Below are positions 1-12,726 of a stretch of 64,000 bases of DNA, in pieces. The notes beneath the pieces were generated by a model, which was given only the letters and a program-made list of their open reading frames with translations, was not told the origin of the DNA and did no database searches. The stretch is from Eunapius fragilis (Eukaryota > Porifera > Demospongiae > Spongillida > Spongillidae). A program made the translations under genes and the position numbers. The number at the start of each line of letters is the position of its first letter. The stretch's first letter is position 1. Location: contig OY811974.1 in the NCBI GenBank assembly GCA_963681505.1, positions 13,309,565 to 13,373,564 on the forward strand. The letters run 5' to 3'.

Positions 1-3000
1 ACTTGTGCTGTATTGCCACTCTTTGATACAGTGACAGTACTGCTCTCAAATGAGAATGGTACAGCTGAAGGAGATAGAGAGACCCCATCATTACACACAT
101 CACAGGATGGAGGACTCCTTTCTTACTAGATGAATCTACAATGGTGACCTGTGCAGTGGATGGAGTCCCAACTTTGACCACACCTCCAGTGGAGGTGGCC
201 TGTTGAATGGACACGTTGAACACCTTGTTATCTCCCTGGACACGATCATCCAATGTGGGGATGTTGACACATGTCTGTGTACCAGCGGGGCCAGCAGAAA
301 GGGTGTAGGGATAGGATCCATTTGTGAAATGCACCAGAGCTGTGGAGTTAAGGTGGAGGTTAAGTGGGAACACATAGTGAGTTGTGGTATCTGTACTCAC
401 GTGTTGCTGCATTGGGTGCCACTATGGGATAAGCTGTGATCACTCCCCTGATGTCACTGGCTGTCTCAAGGTCCTTGGTCACACACACTTGAGCAGGTTG
501 TCCTTTTTGGGTCGTATAACTGGTATTGGTCATGGTTACCGTGGGAACTGAAATATAATAATTGTGTGAAGTTATACTATTTTAGTATACACCTCCCAAA
601 TGTAGCAAAGTAACACATTAGCTGTGTTGTATACCATAACAGGAGTAGGGTCTTGAAGAAGCATATCAAAACCGTGCTACCAGTATATAAGATTATTGCT
701 GAAGAATGGTTTGTGATGGATTGTCATAGCAATAACAGCTTAGGGCATTGCATCTGTCCCTAGGTTAATTAAAGTGTGGTGCAGCATCGAGGAAGTGTAT
801 TGCAAAGTGACAGTCAAAGTATGTGGAAATATCATGGTCCATACAATTTCAATTCCTAAATCCGCCATATTGATATGAAGATTTATAGTCTAGAGCCTCT
901 ATTTTTAAAAGATGGTTTTTCAATTCTGGTACTGTGTTGATTACTTTTACTTGTAATCGGTTTCTATGGGATTTGGGGCATCAATAATATTTTTCCGCAA
1001 CTTTTTTCTGTGTTTTGTTCTAAAACTACATAATTCTTAAGTTTTTGCCCTTTTTTTCATGGTGTATAGGAGCAAAAACAACAATGAATAATTGAAGCAG
1101 CTCATGTTTCACTAGCTTATACACCCCCATTGTAGAAAATGGCTGCATCAAGTGAGTACTTCAGCCTCAAGTCTCAAGTTCACACTGGAAATAGTCATTT
1201 TCTCTTAAAACAGGGCAATTTCTTCAATGCATCAATATTGTGTTTGTTACCGCATGTGGAGGTAAGCCGCGATAAAAATGAGTAAAAAGGTACGAATTGT
1301 GTAGTTTGAGAACAAAATAAAGAAAGACGATGTTATGGATACCTCATAGAGACCTATTATAGTGAGGGGAAAAAATCACCCTGATACCAAATTGAGTCTA
1401 GAATATTTATTTAATATCACAATTTGAAGCTCTTTTTAACAATTTAGCAGATTTAAAAAGCTATCTACTAATGCATGGACCTTCTAATTGGACCATTGCA
1501 TTACAATATACTATCTTGATGCTCATCCCTACTGTAATACATTCAGTAGTTCGTTTACTTCTACTGCATTTATTTAACACTAACATCACTGTGTACTAAA
1601 TGTCTCTTTTTTCCTGTAGTGATTGCCCGATGTGGAAATTTATGTGCTTAAAATTCTCCGCATTTTTAGAATCTCCAAGTAAATATATATGCTTGGCTTG
1701 CAAGATGACATATTGAGATATACCTACCATAGTCGTCCACTATCAAGACCTTTGATGAAGCAGGAGGGGGGAAAATCACCCTTGGATTGGGGGGCTGAAG
1801 GAACACTGTGAAGGTCTTGTTTGGTTGGAGAGCAATTTTGTTGTCAGCAATTGAAATATTTGTACAGAAGGGTGTCAGAGATGAGGTATTTGCTGGAATG
1901 GTGATAACAAATGACCCAGCTGAAAAGTCGCTAGTATCTGGGTGAGGTGGAGGGAGTGGTGGGGTAGGTTATTGTGCAGGTATGCCAGCTCTCTTCCTCC
2001 CTTACCTCTGGCACTGGGAACTGGGTCCTGACCAGCAACAACTGTTACATTTATAGAAATATTAGCACTTGGGGTAGCCACAATGCATACAACAGCTGGA
2101 CCCTTGCTCTGGTATACCGTGTACAGTGGGCGGGTAAAGCTGACATTGACAACTGCACAAGAAAAAGGTATGACACAGCCAAGCATTGATACAACAATCC
2201 ATCAACCACCCTATACAAGTCACATACCACTTTGGTCTTGAATGGTGACTGTGGTCTCTGCTATTGGTCTCTTTGGATAAAGGGTTGGGGAGGGAGTGTT
2301 GAAGACCACTTTGAAGGTCTTGTCTCCAGTGAATGCTATCCCATTGTCCAAGATGGGGATCTGAACACACTTGATGCTCTCACTGGGTAGGAAGGTCAGG
2401 GGTGTCTGGACATGGGTGTAGTCAACAACAGCTAGAAGAGGAGGGGGTGAAGGTGAGGGGAAGATGGAGATAAGGGAGAGGGTCCCCTACGTGTAGCTGT
2501 CAGTGGAACAGTATTCACAGTGACTGTAATGCTCTTAGTTGTATTTCCCAACTTCAGAAGACACACTTGTGCTGTATTGCCACTCTTTGATACAGTGACA
2601 GTACTTTTCTCAAATGAGAATGGTACAGCTGAAGGAGATAGAGAGACCCCATCATTACACACATCACATGATGGAGGACACCTTTCTTACAAGAAGAATC
2701 TACAATGGTGACCTGGGCATTGGATGAAGTCCCAACTTTGACCACACCCCCAGTGGAATTGGTCTGTTGAATGGACACATTGAACACCTTGTTATCTCCC
2801 TGGACACGATCATCCAATGTGGTGATGTTGACACATGTCTGTGTACCAGCAGGGCCAGCAGGAAGGGTGTAGGGATAGGATCCATTTGTGAAATGCACCA
2901 GAGCTGTGGAGTTGAGGTGGAGGTTAAGTGGGAACACATAGTGAGTTGTGGTATCTGTACTCACGTGTTGCTGCATTGGGTGCCACTATGGGATAAGCTG

Positions 3001-6000
3001 TGATCACTCCCCTGATGTCACTGGCTGTCTCAAGGTCCTTGGTCACACACACTTGAGCAGGCTGTCCTTTTTGGGTCGTATAACTGGTATTAGTCATGAT
3101 TACCGTGGGAACTGAAATAAAGTAATTGAGTGAAGTTATACTATTTTAGTATACACCTCCCAAATGTAGCAAAGTAACACATTAGCTGTGTTGTATACCA
3201 TAACAGGAGTGGGATCTTGTAGAAGCATATCAAAACCATGCTACCAGTATATAAAACTAATAGATCATTGCTGAAGAATGGTTTGTGATCAGTGTTGGTG
3301 GATTGTCATAGCAATGACAGCTTAGGGCATTGCATCTGTCCCTAGGTTAATTAAAGTGGGGAGCAGCATCGAGGAAGTGTATTGCAAAGTGACAGTCAAA
3401 GTATGTGGAAATATCAAGGTCCATACAATGTAGAATCTGTCATTGATATAAAGTTTTGTCTGAGTTCAGAGCCTCTATTTTACAAATTAAAAGATGGTTA
3501 TTAAATTCCAGTACAGTGTAGATGCAATCGGTTTCTATGGGATTTGGGGCATCCATAATAACTTTCTGAAACTTTTTTCTGTGTAACATTTTTGTGTGTT
3601 TTGTTCTTGAACTACATGATTGATAAGTTTTTGCCCTTTTAACATGGCTGCATGATCTTTGGTCACACACACTTGAGCAGGCTGTCCTTTAGGAATCATA
3701 TAAGTGGTGCTAGTCAAGGTTACCATGGGAACTGAAATGGGATTGATTATGGCCTTCTTTAAAATATTACATATAGACAATATGGTATATATGATGGTTA
3801 ATATAGAAATGAAATACACTGGTGTTAGGAACATTTCTGCTGCTATTATGTGGCATGTGGTTTATGGCTATCATGTCTCACCATCATTCTCAATGATAGT
3901 AATCCTGCTCTCCTGAGCACCTTGGCCTAGCCATGGCTGTGGAGGTATACTGAATGTGACGTTGAACTCTCTGTTTGGTTCCAGTGCAATGAAATCATCT
4001 ATAATAGTTATGTTCACACACAGCTGACTAGCTGCAGCTGGGAAGGTGGCTGTAATACTACCACCACCAAAGTCTCTACCAACTGGAGTGATAAGGTCAA
4101 TGTGTTTGTGACATAGCTCATCACAGGGGGCTTGCTCAGGTTACCTTGAGCACTCATGGGGGTTAGTTCACCAGGGCTGAATGTTACATTGAAGTTCTGT
4201 GGTGTTGTCAGCGTCTTGTTGAGACATATGCGAACAACGCCTGCATTCTCAAGGACACTGTAGGATCCAGAGGAGAACTGGACCAGAGCCCCTAGTAGAA
4301 ATGGGACTAAAGGTAGAAGCAATTTATATGTCTAAGGAGGTTACCATTATTATTGATGATGTTGACAGTAGCCACGTTCATCACTAGTGCAACTGGTGGT
4401 CTGGAAGAGCTCAGTACTACTCTGAAGGTCGTGGATGACCCAGCTATTTGGCTGTTGAGAATGGCCACGGGTACTGACACTGTGGTGATCTGGTTACTGT
4501 CGGGTGGAATGTTAATGGTCTTAGAGAAGCCTGTATAATCCCGACCATCTGAGCAAAAAAATAGTAGTTTAAAATAGGCTAGCTGTATTGTCTAAGCACT
4601 TATATATACCTATTGCAGTTACATTGACTGTTGTTATGTTAACTGAGGTAACAACGTTAGACGTTCCATTCCTCTGAACTATCAAATTGACAAATCCAGC
4701 ATCCACAGTAGTGTTGTACACAGTTGGGTTAAACCCAAACTGCACTGTCCCTGTCATAAAATGAAATTACATGATTTGAAGGTATATAAAATAGTGATGA
4801 AGATGAATGTATTGGGTTAGAAGACCAGGGAGGAAGGAGGGAGGGAGGAGTGATAGTGGGGAGGAGGGAGAGGGGGAGGAGAGTAGTGGGGAGATGAACA
4901 CCAGAGCCATCTCAAAGGTCAGGGCCAGCCTATGGTTTTAGCCCTCCACTGGCAGCCATATTTAACTTGTTTCAAACATACATGTTCACACACATAGGCT
5001 AATGGAAAGCAAAAGTAACTGAGTCTGTGAACAAACTATTATAAATTATGCTCATCATGGGTAGGGGGAGCGGGGGGGTTAAATCACCACTAATAGGCCT
5101 TGTCTTGTACCCAGACCTATATTTATCACAGCTGTGGCTGGATTAAATCATCGCTACATGAAAAGCTTTCACTTTAGTTTCATGTAGTTTTCACTGTTCA
5201 TGTAGCGATGATGTAATCCTTCCGCAACTGTGAAATTATGGATCTGGGTATGAGACTACCTACAGGTGCTGCACCCAAGTGATCAGGGGGGTGATGGGGA
5301 GGGAGGGGGTGGGTAGTAGGGGAGGGAGAGGGTGGTAGTAGGGGAGGGAGGAGGCAGGTAGTAGGGGAGGGAGGGGGCTGGTAGTATGGGAGGGAGGGGG
5401 CTGGTAGTAGGGGAGGGGAGGGGGCTGGTAGTAGGGGAAGGAGGGGCTGGTGGTAGGGGAGGGAGGGGCTGGTGGTAGGGGAGGGAGGGGCTGGTAGTAG
5501 GGAGGGAGGGGCTGGTGGTAGGGGAGGGAGGGGCTGGTAGTAGGGAGGGAGGGGCTGGTGGTAGGGGAGGGGCTGGTAGTAGGGGAGGGAGGGGGCTGGT
5601 AGTAGGGGAGGGAGGGGCTGGTAGTAGGGGAGGGGGCTGGTAGTAGGGGAGGGAGGGGGCTGGTAGTATGGGAGGGAGGGGGCTTGTAGTAGGGGAGGGA
5701 GGGGCTGGTAGTAGGGGAGGGAGGGGGCTGGTAGTAGGGGAGGGAGGGGCTCGTAGTAGGGGAGGGAGGGGGCTGGTAGTAGGGGAGGGATGGGGCTCGT
5801 AGTAGGGGAGGGAGGGGGCTGGTAGTAGGGGAAGGAGGGGACAGGTAGTAGGGGAGGGAGGGGGCTGGTAGTAGGGGAGGGAGGGACTCGTAGTATGGGA
5901 GGGAGGGTGCATAGTAGGGAGGGAAGGGGTGGGTTGTAGGGGAGGGAGAGGCTGGTAGTAGGGAGGGAGGGGTAAGTTTGAGAGAACAGGTTATTCCAAA

Positions 6001-6678
6001 CGTCCACCCTCTCCCTCTTCCTCCCCTCTTCTCCCCACTCAAATTCCTCCTCTCCAGTCCCACTTCTTACTGTCTATAATGGTGACCACTGTGGTGTTGG
6101 GTGAGACCATCACTGATGGTGCGTTATCCCTCAAGGTGAGGGAATACAGAAGTGTCTGGTTTCCCTCAAAATCTAAATCAGAACGTGCCGTCACACTGAA
6201 GCACTTAGTCCTGACAACATTGTTAAATTCTCCAAGGAGAGATGTGGCAACTGAAACATCAGATGCGTCTATGGAGAGAGAAGGGGTTCATGGTGAAGAA
6301 TTTGAATGCATCTCCAACAGATCAATCACGACTCGATGTCTAAGCTATATGAAGGGCAACTACATTGGGCAAAAAGTAATGATGAAGGTTTAAAACACAT
6401 CATACGCTTAAACAAAGGTGGTCAATCAGTAAGGCAGTTTACAAGGGTGGACAGTGTTAATTAATTGGTAGGTGTGGCAGCAGATTACTACACCCTTGTA
6501 AATATGCGCGAGTACCGTAAACATTCACAAAAGTGCATAAATGTACCCAAGTGTGACAGCATTTTAAAAAGCAGCCATTTTTGTGCATTTATTCATGATG
6601 CAATGACAATTTCATCTGCATGGTGGCTGTAATGTCAGAGGGTGTTTTGACATTGATGGAATCGTTTCAGAACTAAAC

Positions 6679-6751
<73 letters not shown>

Positions 6752-9276
6752 CTGCAGTGAGAGGGATTAGCATTGCGTTAAGATAGAACTTTAACCCTAT
6801 CATTGAACTTGGACCAGGTTGAGTGACATTTGCGCACATATCAAACTTTTCTCCTTCAGTTACAACTTTCTCCCTACTAGTAAACCCAACAATAACCACT
6901 GCATGTGGAGAGATGACCATTACAAACAGATCATGTGATCCCTCATATGAACCCACCATGGTTATCCAAGATCTTAACAATGGTGGAGAACGTCATCCGA
7001 GCCGAAAGCCGAGTAGAATCAAGCTTGACCATTTTAGTTCCAGTAACTGAATTATCATCGTAAATGTTGATAGGAATGGAAATGTTTTGCTGGTCTGGTC
7101 TTATGGTGAAAGTCTGCACTGGATTGTTTGATATGTTTCGTATATCAAAGTCCCGTCCATACATGGCTGGAGTAGCCACTCCAATGCTCACTGTGGACAC
7201 CTGGACATCAAAGGTCTGCTCAGACACCACTCCATGATCCTTGACCAGTCTTATTGTGTCCATATGGTAGCCATCCCCTTTAGTAAAGGTGTACTCTGCC
7301 TGCTCAAAGACTATATCGATGGCTGCAGATAGGAAACAGCGATAAGTACCATTAGCTCTGAATTGTTTTGATTAAACTTCAAAGCAAAGGCATGTGAAAT
7401 TTGATCTAAGCAAACACTCCTTAATTAATAACTGAATAATAGTATAACACAACATGAATTAAGCCATATATAATAATGATAATTAGCACCAGGTCTGTGA
7501 ATATCAAACACTTTTTTTTGTTGAACCCAACTTTGTGAAAATTAGTTGGAAAACGCCAATTGCAGGAAAATCCTAACCAAGACACCTGGTGTTGTGGGCC
7601 CAAGTTGTATGCAGTCAAACTGTGCCTTGCCACTGTACATACATATGGCCGCATTTAATTCATTAAAAGGATCCAGTTGTTTGTAATCACATGGGCATTA
7701 TTTCAAAACAATGCAGTACTGTCAATTGTTCCAGGATCACCCACACAAGTGCTGGTGCAAGATCCATCCTACCATAACAAAGGCAGATCATCTCAATGTA
7801 TCCAGGTTACAGCCCTTTTATAAGGTGTGTTAAGTGACATGTACAGGGAGAGGTACCAATAACTAACTGGTTAAAACTATATGATGTAGACGTGCCACAT
7901 GACTATATAAGGATATGTGCCATCTACCCATATATATGGCATGACTTACGATCATTATCGACAATCCTGATGACTGTTGCGGGACGGATGATTTTGACAC
8001 GTCCAGATGTAACCAGTGAGGTATCTAAGACACTCACTATACAAACAAACTGCTGTTCTGCCTCATTGATAAGGTCATCCACAATGCCAACTAGTGGACT
8101 GAGCTCATTATTATTGGATGCAGTGGAGAAGGTGAGATTGAGAACTGTATTGTTGAAATCCTGAGGTCCATTGAGGATGTCTGAAGGAAAATAAACATAA
8201 CAAGTGTCCAGGGATATTCAATATGAAAAAAATCACTTACATTGGGCAGGATTAGGCAAACTATTGCCACCTGGTAGTGAAATGTTCAGAGAAAAAAACT
8301 GGCTAGCTGTCAGTGGTATCACCTGTACTTGAAGTGGCTGGACAAGCTCTACACTTGTCTCTATATTTTTGGCCAGCCTAATTTTAGGGTATTGGTCTGG
8401 AGGTGGTGCCCCTTCCGTCACACTATAGTCATTTTCTCTGAACCCAATAGTAATCACTGGAATGATATGGGGACAGTTACATCTACCACGTGACACAGTT
8501 CATGACCACGCCCACTCACCGTCTCCATCCAATATTGTAACAGTAAAAGGCATAACAAGTTCATTTGAACCATCGACTGTGGCACTGACTGGGACCAGTA
8601 GTGGAGGCTGTAAGACTTTGCTGTCAAAACGAACGTTCAGCGAAAATGGCACTCTGGGCGTATCCTCGCTCAAAACACCGTCTGAACTGATTTTGCTGTA
8701 TCGAGTAGGATCTGCAGAGAGAGAGGCACATATCAAAAGAACGGCGCGCAGACAAATGGTAGCGAACTTACTATCCGGCACTGCGAGGAAAGTCGCCTGG
8801 CCGTTTGCACTATTAAACGTTCCGTTCACGTATCCAAAGTACACGCTCAACTGGGACCCTTCGCTGATAGATATGCTAGTTATAGGCGAGGTGGAAGTCT
8901 GGTTTAGAAAGAACCCGTAAACTGTCGCGGGAGAGGGATACTAGCTGAGGGCAGCGGACGTACACGGAGGAGACAACACTTACCTACACAGGCCGTGCAG
9001 TCATCGGTACTAAGTTGGTAGGACACCCCGCCTCCGTTGACGCAACACGCGTACGGCCCATCCGGGTGGGTGCTCGGTATGTTGAAACTGGTAGAGGTGC
9101 ACGTGGTGCTAGTAGTGTAGCACTGTTGTGCAGAGACCACTGCGAGGGAAATGGAAGGGAAGCAAGTACACACATCAGCATGCAAAACTTGAAAACGAAC
9201 GAAACTTACGTCGGACGCCAACCGCAGCGATAAGTGCAAAGCACACGACGCCCACTGCTCGTTGGAGTAGCATCAT
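1..9276 (-). CDS. Gene A: secreted multi-Calx-beta protein, 5' part (3' end off the left edge)
   Basis: Twenty-two phase-1 exons were traced on the minus strand: 9276-9210, 9139-8984, 8921-8772, 8711-8520, 8456-8241, 8180-7950, 7322-6957, 6898-6752, 6268-6071, 4750-4610, 4548-4345, 4291-4145, 4082-3882, 3111-2965, 2903-2691, 2628-2491, 2431-2228, 2152-2006, 1919-1728, 547-401, 339-127 and 64-1. Together they keep one open frame of about 1293 codons that runs off the window. The start is the first of two adjacent ATGs and opens a hydrophobic signal peptide (MMLLQRAVGVVCFALIAAVG). A Cys-rich exon follows, then Calx-beta domains, each usually split into a first exon of 138-150 nt and a second of about 190-215 nt ending in ILDGDG, IVDNDR or similar. 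Exon 7 (366 nt) holds a whole domain unsplit. Calx-beta domains bind Ca2+ and mediate adhesion in secreted proteins; an extracellular role is inferred. The 1-4750 part is a close paralogue of gene B. Confidence 0.82.
3656..3731 (-). pseudogene. Broken Calx-beta first-half exon inside a gene A intron
   Basis: An acceptor (TTTCAG) and the first 75 nt of a 147-nt Calx-beta exon are present (VPMVTL..., KGQPAQVCVTKD). The match to the sister exons (3111-2965, 52355-52209) stops after that Asp codon. The sequence then passes straight into intron-type DNA that matches about 850-1080. There is no usable donor, so the exon is probably skipped, and exon 13 joins exon 14 in phase without it. It looks like the scar of a deletion or unequal crossover that removed part of a repeated module. 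Confidence 0.7.
5283..5975 (+). repeat. G-rich minisatellite in gene A intron 9
   Basis: About 28 imperfect copies of a roughly 24-bp unit, GGGGAGGGAGGGGCTGGTAGTA, lie in the intron between gene A exons 9 and 10. Each unit has three or four G runs on the plus strand, so the array could form G-quadruplexes. Open frames across it are low-complexity shadows. Confidence 0.9.
6679..6747. repeat. (CA)n microsatellite next to the gene A exon 8 donor
   Basis: About 34 uninterrupted CA units. On the minus strand the (TG)n begins immediately after the GTTTGTG splice donor of exon 8, so the 5' end of the intron is a TG tract. Confidence 0.95.
8984..9139 (-). other. Cys-rich N-terminal exon of gene A
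   Basis: This second exon of gene A encodes about 52 residues with eight cysteines, including QQCYTT, YACCVNGGG and DDCTACV. It starts just after the signal peptide and joins in phase 1 to the first Calx-beta exon. I do not recognise the module. The paired cysteines and the GxxYxCC-NGxGxSY spacing suggest a small disulphide-bonded extracellular domain. Gene B has no equivalent; an IgGFc-binding region takes that place. Confidence 0.6.
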
Positions 9277-9757
9277 CGTGCAGCAGCAACTTCACCTTGA
9301 GCTCTATCAGATGAGTGGCAACCGCTCGATATAAAATAATGCAGGCACCAATAAATGCATGTATAAGTTTATATAGAGCGTTTTTTTTTAATGACCACGT
9401 GCATGCGTTATAGTAGTATAGTTGTCCGCACGTTGTTATTATGTTACGATCACGAAGATTAATTTTCTGCTGGTACGTTAGCTGAGAGCCTCACATAGCC
9501 TGAGACGTTGGATTTATATCACAGGTTGTGGGTGTTCAAAACTACGGTGCAACGCACCATCGCAAAGGTTATTCGAAGCCGCGCAAGTGCACCGTGTTGC
9601 CTATGTGCATTTGTGCCTGTGCACCGCAGAACTTTAAGGGATGCGTCGGGACGAAGAAGTCTCCGCCCTTTATAACCCTCGAAGACACATTATAGCACAT
9701 TGGTGCGGATCGTGACATTAAAGACTGAGACAGAAGCAACTGCTCAAGGCCTAACTT

Positions 9758-10103
9758 CAGTGGCGTGGTGGCCAGGGGGGGCCGGGGGGGCAATTGCCCC
9801 CCCTGCGGGGCTTAAAAATAGGGGCGCCACCGAGCACAAGGGGTGCCAAAAACTGACAGTTTGTAGCAATTTATTTTCCTTCCGATACGTAAATCATACC
9901 ACGGTAATTGAATCGGCAATCACTTGTTACGTTGGAACAAAGGCCGTGAGACGCGCGTACGCACCCCAATGCAATAAAATACTATTGAAATAATAACCCA
10001 ATCTACCTAAGCAATGTACCTTGTTCAGTTAGCGCATGCGCACGCATGTAGTACTGATTATTATTTATTCATAGAGCGTACGCGCGTGGCTTGTGCGGCG
10101 CGG

Positions 10104-10136
<33 letters not shown>

Positions 10137-10195
10137 CGGGGAGGCGCCAAATATGCAAGTGCCCCCCCAGCCAATAAATAGCCACCACGCCACTG
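9758..10195. mobile_element. G-tract MITE with CAGTGGCGTGGTGGC termini
   Basis: The left end CAGTGGCGTGGTGGC is inverted at the right end as GCCACCACGCCACTG. Inside are G/C runs at both ends and an uninterrupted run of about 31 G at 10106-10136. There is no transposase, so it is a non-autonomous DNA element. The target duplication is not clear. Confidence 0.75.
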
Positions 10196-10621
10196 CCTAG
10201 CTTGCCTGCTGATTAGTTTATAGGAACGTTTTTTTTTTGCTCGTCAAGTTGATGCCTTACCCTTATGTTAAAGCTCGGTAAAGCGAATTATATAATATGA
10301 AGGCACCAATAAACGCATGTATAAGTTTACATAGTAATATTTAGAGCAAGGCCATGTGAGTTATAGTAGCAGTAAGCAGTTGCCCGCACGCTGTTATTGT
10401 GTTCCGATCACAAGTCAAAGATTAATTTTCTGCTGGTACATTTGCTGAGAGCCTCACATAGCTGAGACGTTGGATTTCACAGGTCGGGGATGTTCAAAAC
10501 TACGGTGCGCAACGCGCCAGCTGGAATATTCGCAAAGGTTATTCGAAGTCGCACAAGTGCACCGTGTGCCCTATGTACATGTGCGCCTGTGCAACCGCAG
10601 AATGAAAGACTTTATAATTAA

Positions 10622-10937
10622 GGGGGCTTGTCCAAACTATATTTGGAAAAATTAGCGTCATTGTGACGTTAGGGGGGGGGGGGGGGGGGAGGCTGTGACG
10701 TTAAGAAAAATTTTATTGTCCGCAAGTATTGTTTTATAATACGGAACATCTAGTTAGCTGCAGCGTTGACTCCAGTTGCAGCAGTTACGTCTATTCAGAC
10801 TACACTGCACATTGAGTAATGTTTCATGCTACTAATCTAACAAAAACGCTATGACGCTAAGAGGGGGGGGGGGGGGGGTTAATATGTTAACGTCACAATG
10901 ACGCTAATTTTTCCAAACATAGTTTGGACAAGCCCCC
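10622..10937. mobile_element. PIF/Harbinger-like MITE with TAA target duplication
   Basis: The termini GGGGGCTTGTCCAAACTAT and its inverse form inverted repeats of about 50 bp, with G runs inside both arms. TAA flanks each side. The paralogous segment at 9630-9645 reads CTTTAAGGGATG with a single TAA, which is the empty site. A 3-bp TWA duplication is typical of PIF/Harbinger elements; the superfamily call rests on that and the short size. Confidence 0.8.
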
Positions 10938-11087
10938 TAAGGGATGTGTCGAGACGAAAAGACCTCCACCCTTTATAACCCTCGAAGGCGCACTATAGCT
11001 ATAGCACGTCGGTGCGGATCGTGATATTAAAGACTGAGACAGAAGCAACTGGCGGGAAAACATGTAGCGGTGATGTAATCCTCTGGG

Positions 11088-11228
11088 GTCTGAGGAGCTT
11101 ACAGCGCTCCCCCTTACCCCCTAGCTGGGCGGGAGGGGGGCACCCTCCCCGGAGCGGCGCCGCTCACTACTATAATAGCCACACTTTCCATTGTGCCCCC
11201 CTCCCAAATCCTGGATCCGCGCCACTGC
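11088..11228. mobile_element. Remnant of a GGATCCGC-type MITE
   Basis: A GC-rich stretch with G and C runs ends in AAATCCTGGATCCGCGCCACTG, the same terminal signature as the element at 13109-13404. The left end is not recognisable. It occupies the same place in duplication copy 2 that the 9758 element has relative to copy 1. Confidence 0.5.
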
Positions 11229-11296
11229 CTAGCCTCCTGATTAGCTTTATGCCACAATGTTAGCTTAGGAACGTTTTTATTTTGCTCGTTCAAGTT

Positions 11297-12726
11297 GATG
11301 CCCTACCCTTATATATGTTCGCATGATATGATTGCACAAAAGGGTTGAAAGTTTGATATATAAAAACTCACTCCTTTAACATTTTAATACACGCAGGTTC
11401 ACATGTCGTATATAGGGGTATGAATCCACGTCAGATTGGATACATGTAAAAAAAACCCGGCCCTTAATTGCATGAGGGCTTGATAAATTAGTTCAACGCT
11501 TATAGGAAAAGATGTCTCAGGGTAAGAGACAACGAGATGTTTACCTAGTCCCGTGTTTGTTAATAAGCAAACACAATGACAATGTCACTTTATTCCAGCT
11601 GGCTCTATTTGACTCTGCCATCTGGGGTTAGCATGCCTGTGGTTTGGACAGATCAAAACTGATACCACCTAATGTGAGCGTAGGCTTCAAATCATAGAAA
11701 TATCCTTTCTTGGGGAAGTTTGTTATCCAAGCAACCATAGATATGGGTATACTTAAACAACCTTGGTGTTACAATAATGATGGAGTGTTGACCTAGGAGA
11801 TGGGGCAAGTTGTAGACACCTCTGGGATATTATGGTGTGATTGGTTGATAAAGAGAAGTGACCAGTAGGACCTGTTGATCTGAAGCACTAACAAACAGGC
11901 TGCATTGGAGGTGACCCATGGTCACCTGTTGTGAGGGTGTGTAAGGTGACATGCCCATGTGAGGGTACGTAAGGTGACACATGATCACCTGTTGTGAAGG
12001 TGTGTAAGGTTGACCAAATGCTTATGATCACGGTGTGTAATGTGACCAACACGCCCATGATCACCTGATATGAGGGTGTGTAAGGTGGCCAACACACCCA
12101 TGATCACCTGATGTGAGGGTGTGTAAGGTGACCAACACGCCCATGATCACCTGATGTGAGGGTGTGTAAGATGACCAACACGCCCATGATCACCTGATGT
12201 GAGGGTGTGTAAGGTGACCAACACGCCCATGATCACCTGATGTGAGGGTGTGTAAGGTGACCAACACGCCCATGATCACCTGATGTGAGGGTGTGCATGC
12301 CTTACCCTTATGTTAATTCACATCATAAGATTGCGCAAAAGGGTTGAAAACTATAAAAACTCACTCCTTTAACATTTTAATGCGCGCAGGTTCATAATTT
12401 CATATGTCGTATATAGGGATATGAATCCACGTCAGATTGGGTACATGTAAATCTGAAAACAACCCCGTGCATGGATGCATGGCTTGATATATTAGTTCAA
12501 TGCATATAGGAAAAGATGTCTCAGGGTAAGAGACAACGAGATGTTTACCTAGTCCCGCGTGTTTGTTTAACAATGACATGCAATGTCACTTTATTCCAGC
12601 TGGCTCTATTTGACTGGGGTTAGCATGCCTGTGGTTTGGACAGATCAAAACGGATACATGTACCACCTAACGTGAGCATAGGCTTAAAATCATAGAAATA
12701 TTCTTTCTTGGGGAAGTCTGGTGTCA
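11297..12726. repeat. Direct repeats of about 430 bp flanking a minisatellite
   Basis: About 11297-11740 and 12296-12726 are direct copies. Shared blocks include ACTCACTCCTTTAACATTTTAA, GATATGAATCCACGTCAGATTGG (one mismatch) and AAAAGATGTCTCAGGGTAAGAG. The 43-bp array lies between them. No gene was seen. Confidence 0.8.
11900..12295. repeat. 43-bp minisatellite
   Basis: About nine copies of a unit containing GGTGTGTAAGGTGACCAACA and CGCCCATGATCACCTGATGT. The distal copies are nearly identical and the proximal ones degenerate, as expected of an expanding array. Confidence 0.9.

Larger units (their letters stand above)
9330..11052. repeat. Tandem segmental duplication upstream of gene A
   Basis: Copy 1 (about 9330-9750) and copy 2 (about 10290-11052) share long blocks, for example GGCACCAATAAA, GAGACGTTGGATTT, TTCAAAACTACGGTGC and GTGCGGATCGTGA. 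Copy 2 carries the 10622-10937 insertion; copy 1 does not. A second element (9758-10195) lies between the copies. No coding capacity was recognised. Confidence 0.8.

Noticed and set aside
1974-2711. Plus-strand frames opposite gene A exons (also their copies at 48.4-52.2 kb)
   Set aside because: Shadows of the minus-strand Calx-beta exons; the recurring plus-strand peptides simply follow the module duplication.
5198-6063. Long proline/serine/tyrosine-rich open frames (over 200 codons) on the minus strand
   Set aside because: They are translations of the GGGAGGGGCTGGTAGTA minisatellite in a gene A intron, open in several frames at once, with no splice or start context.
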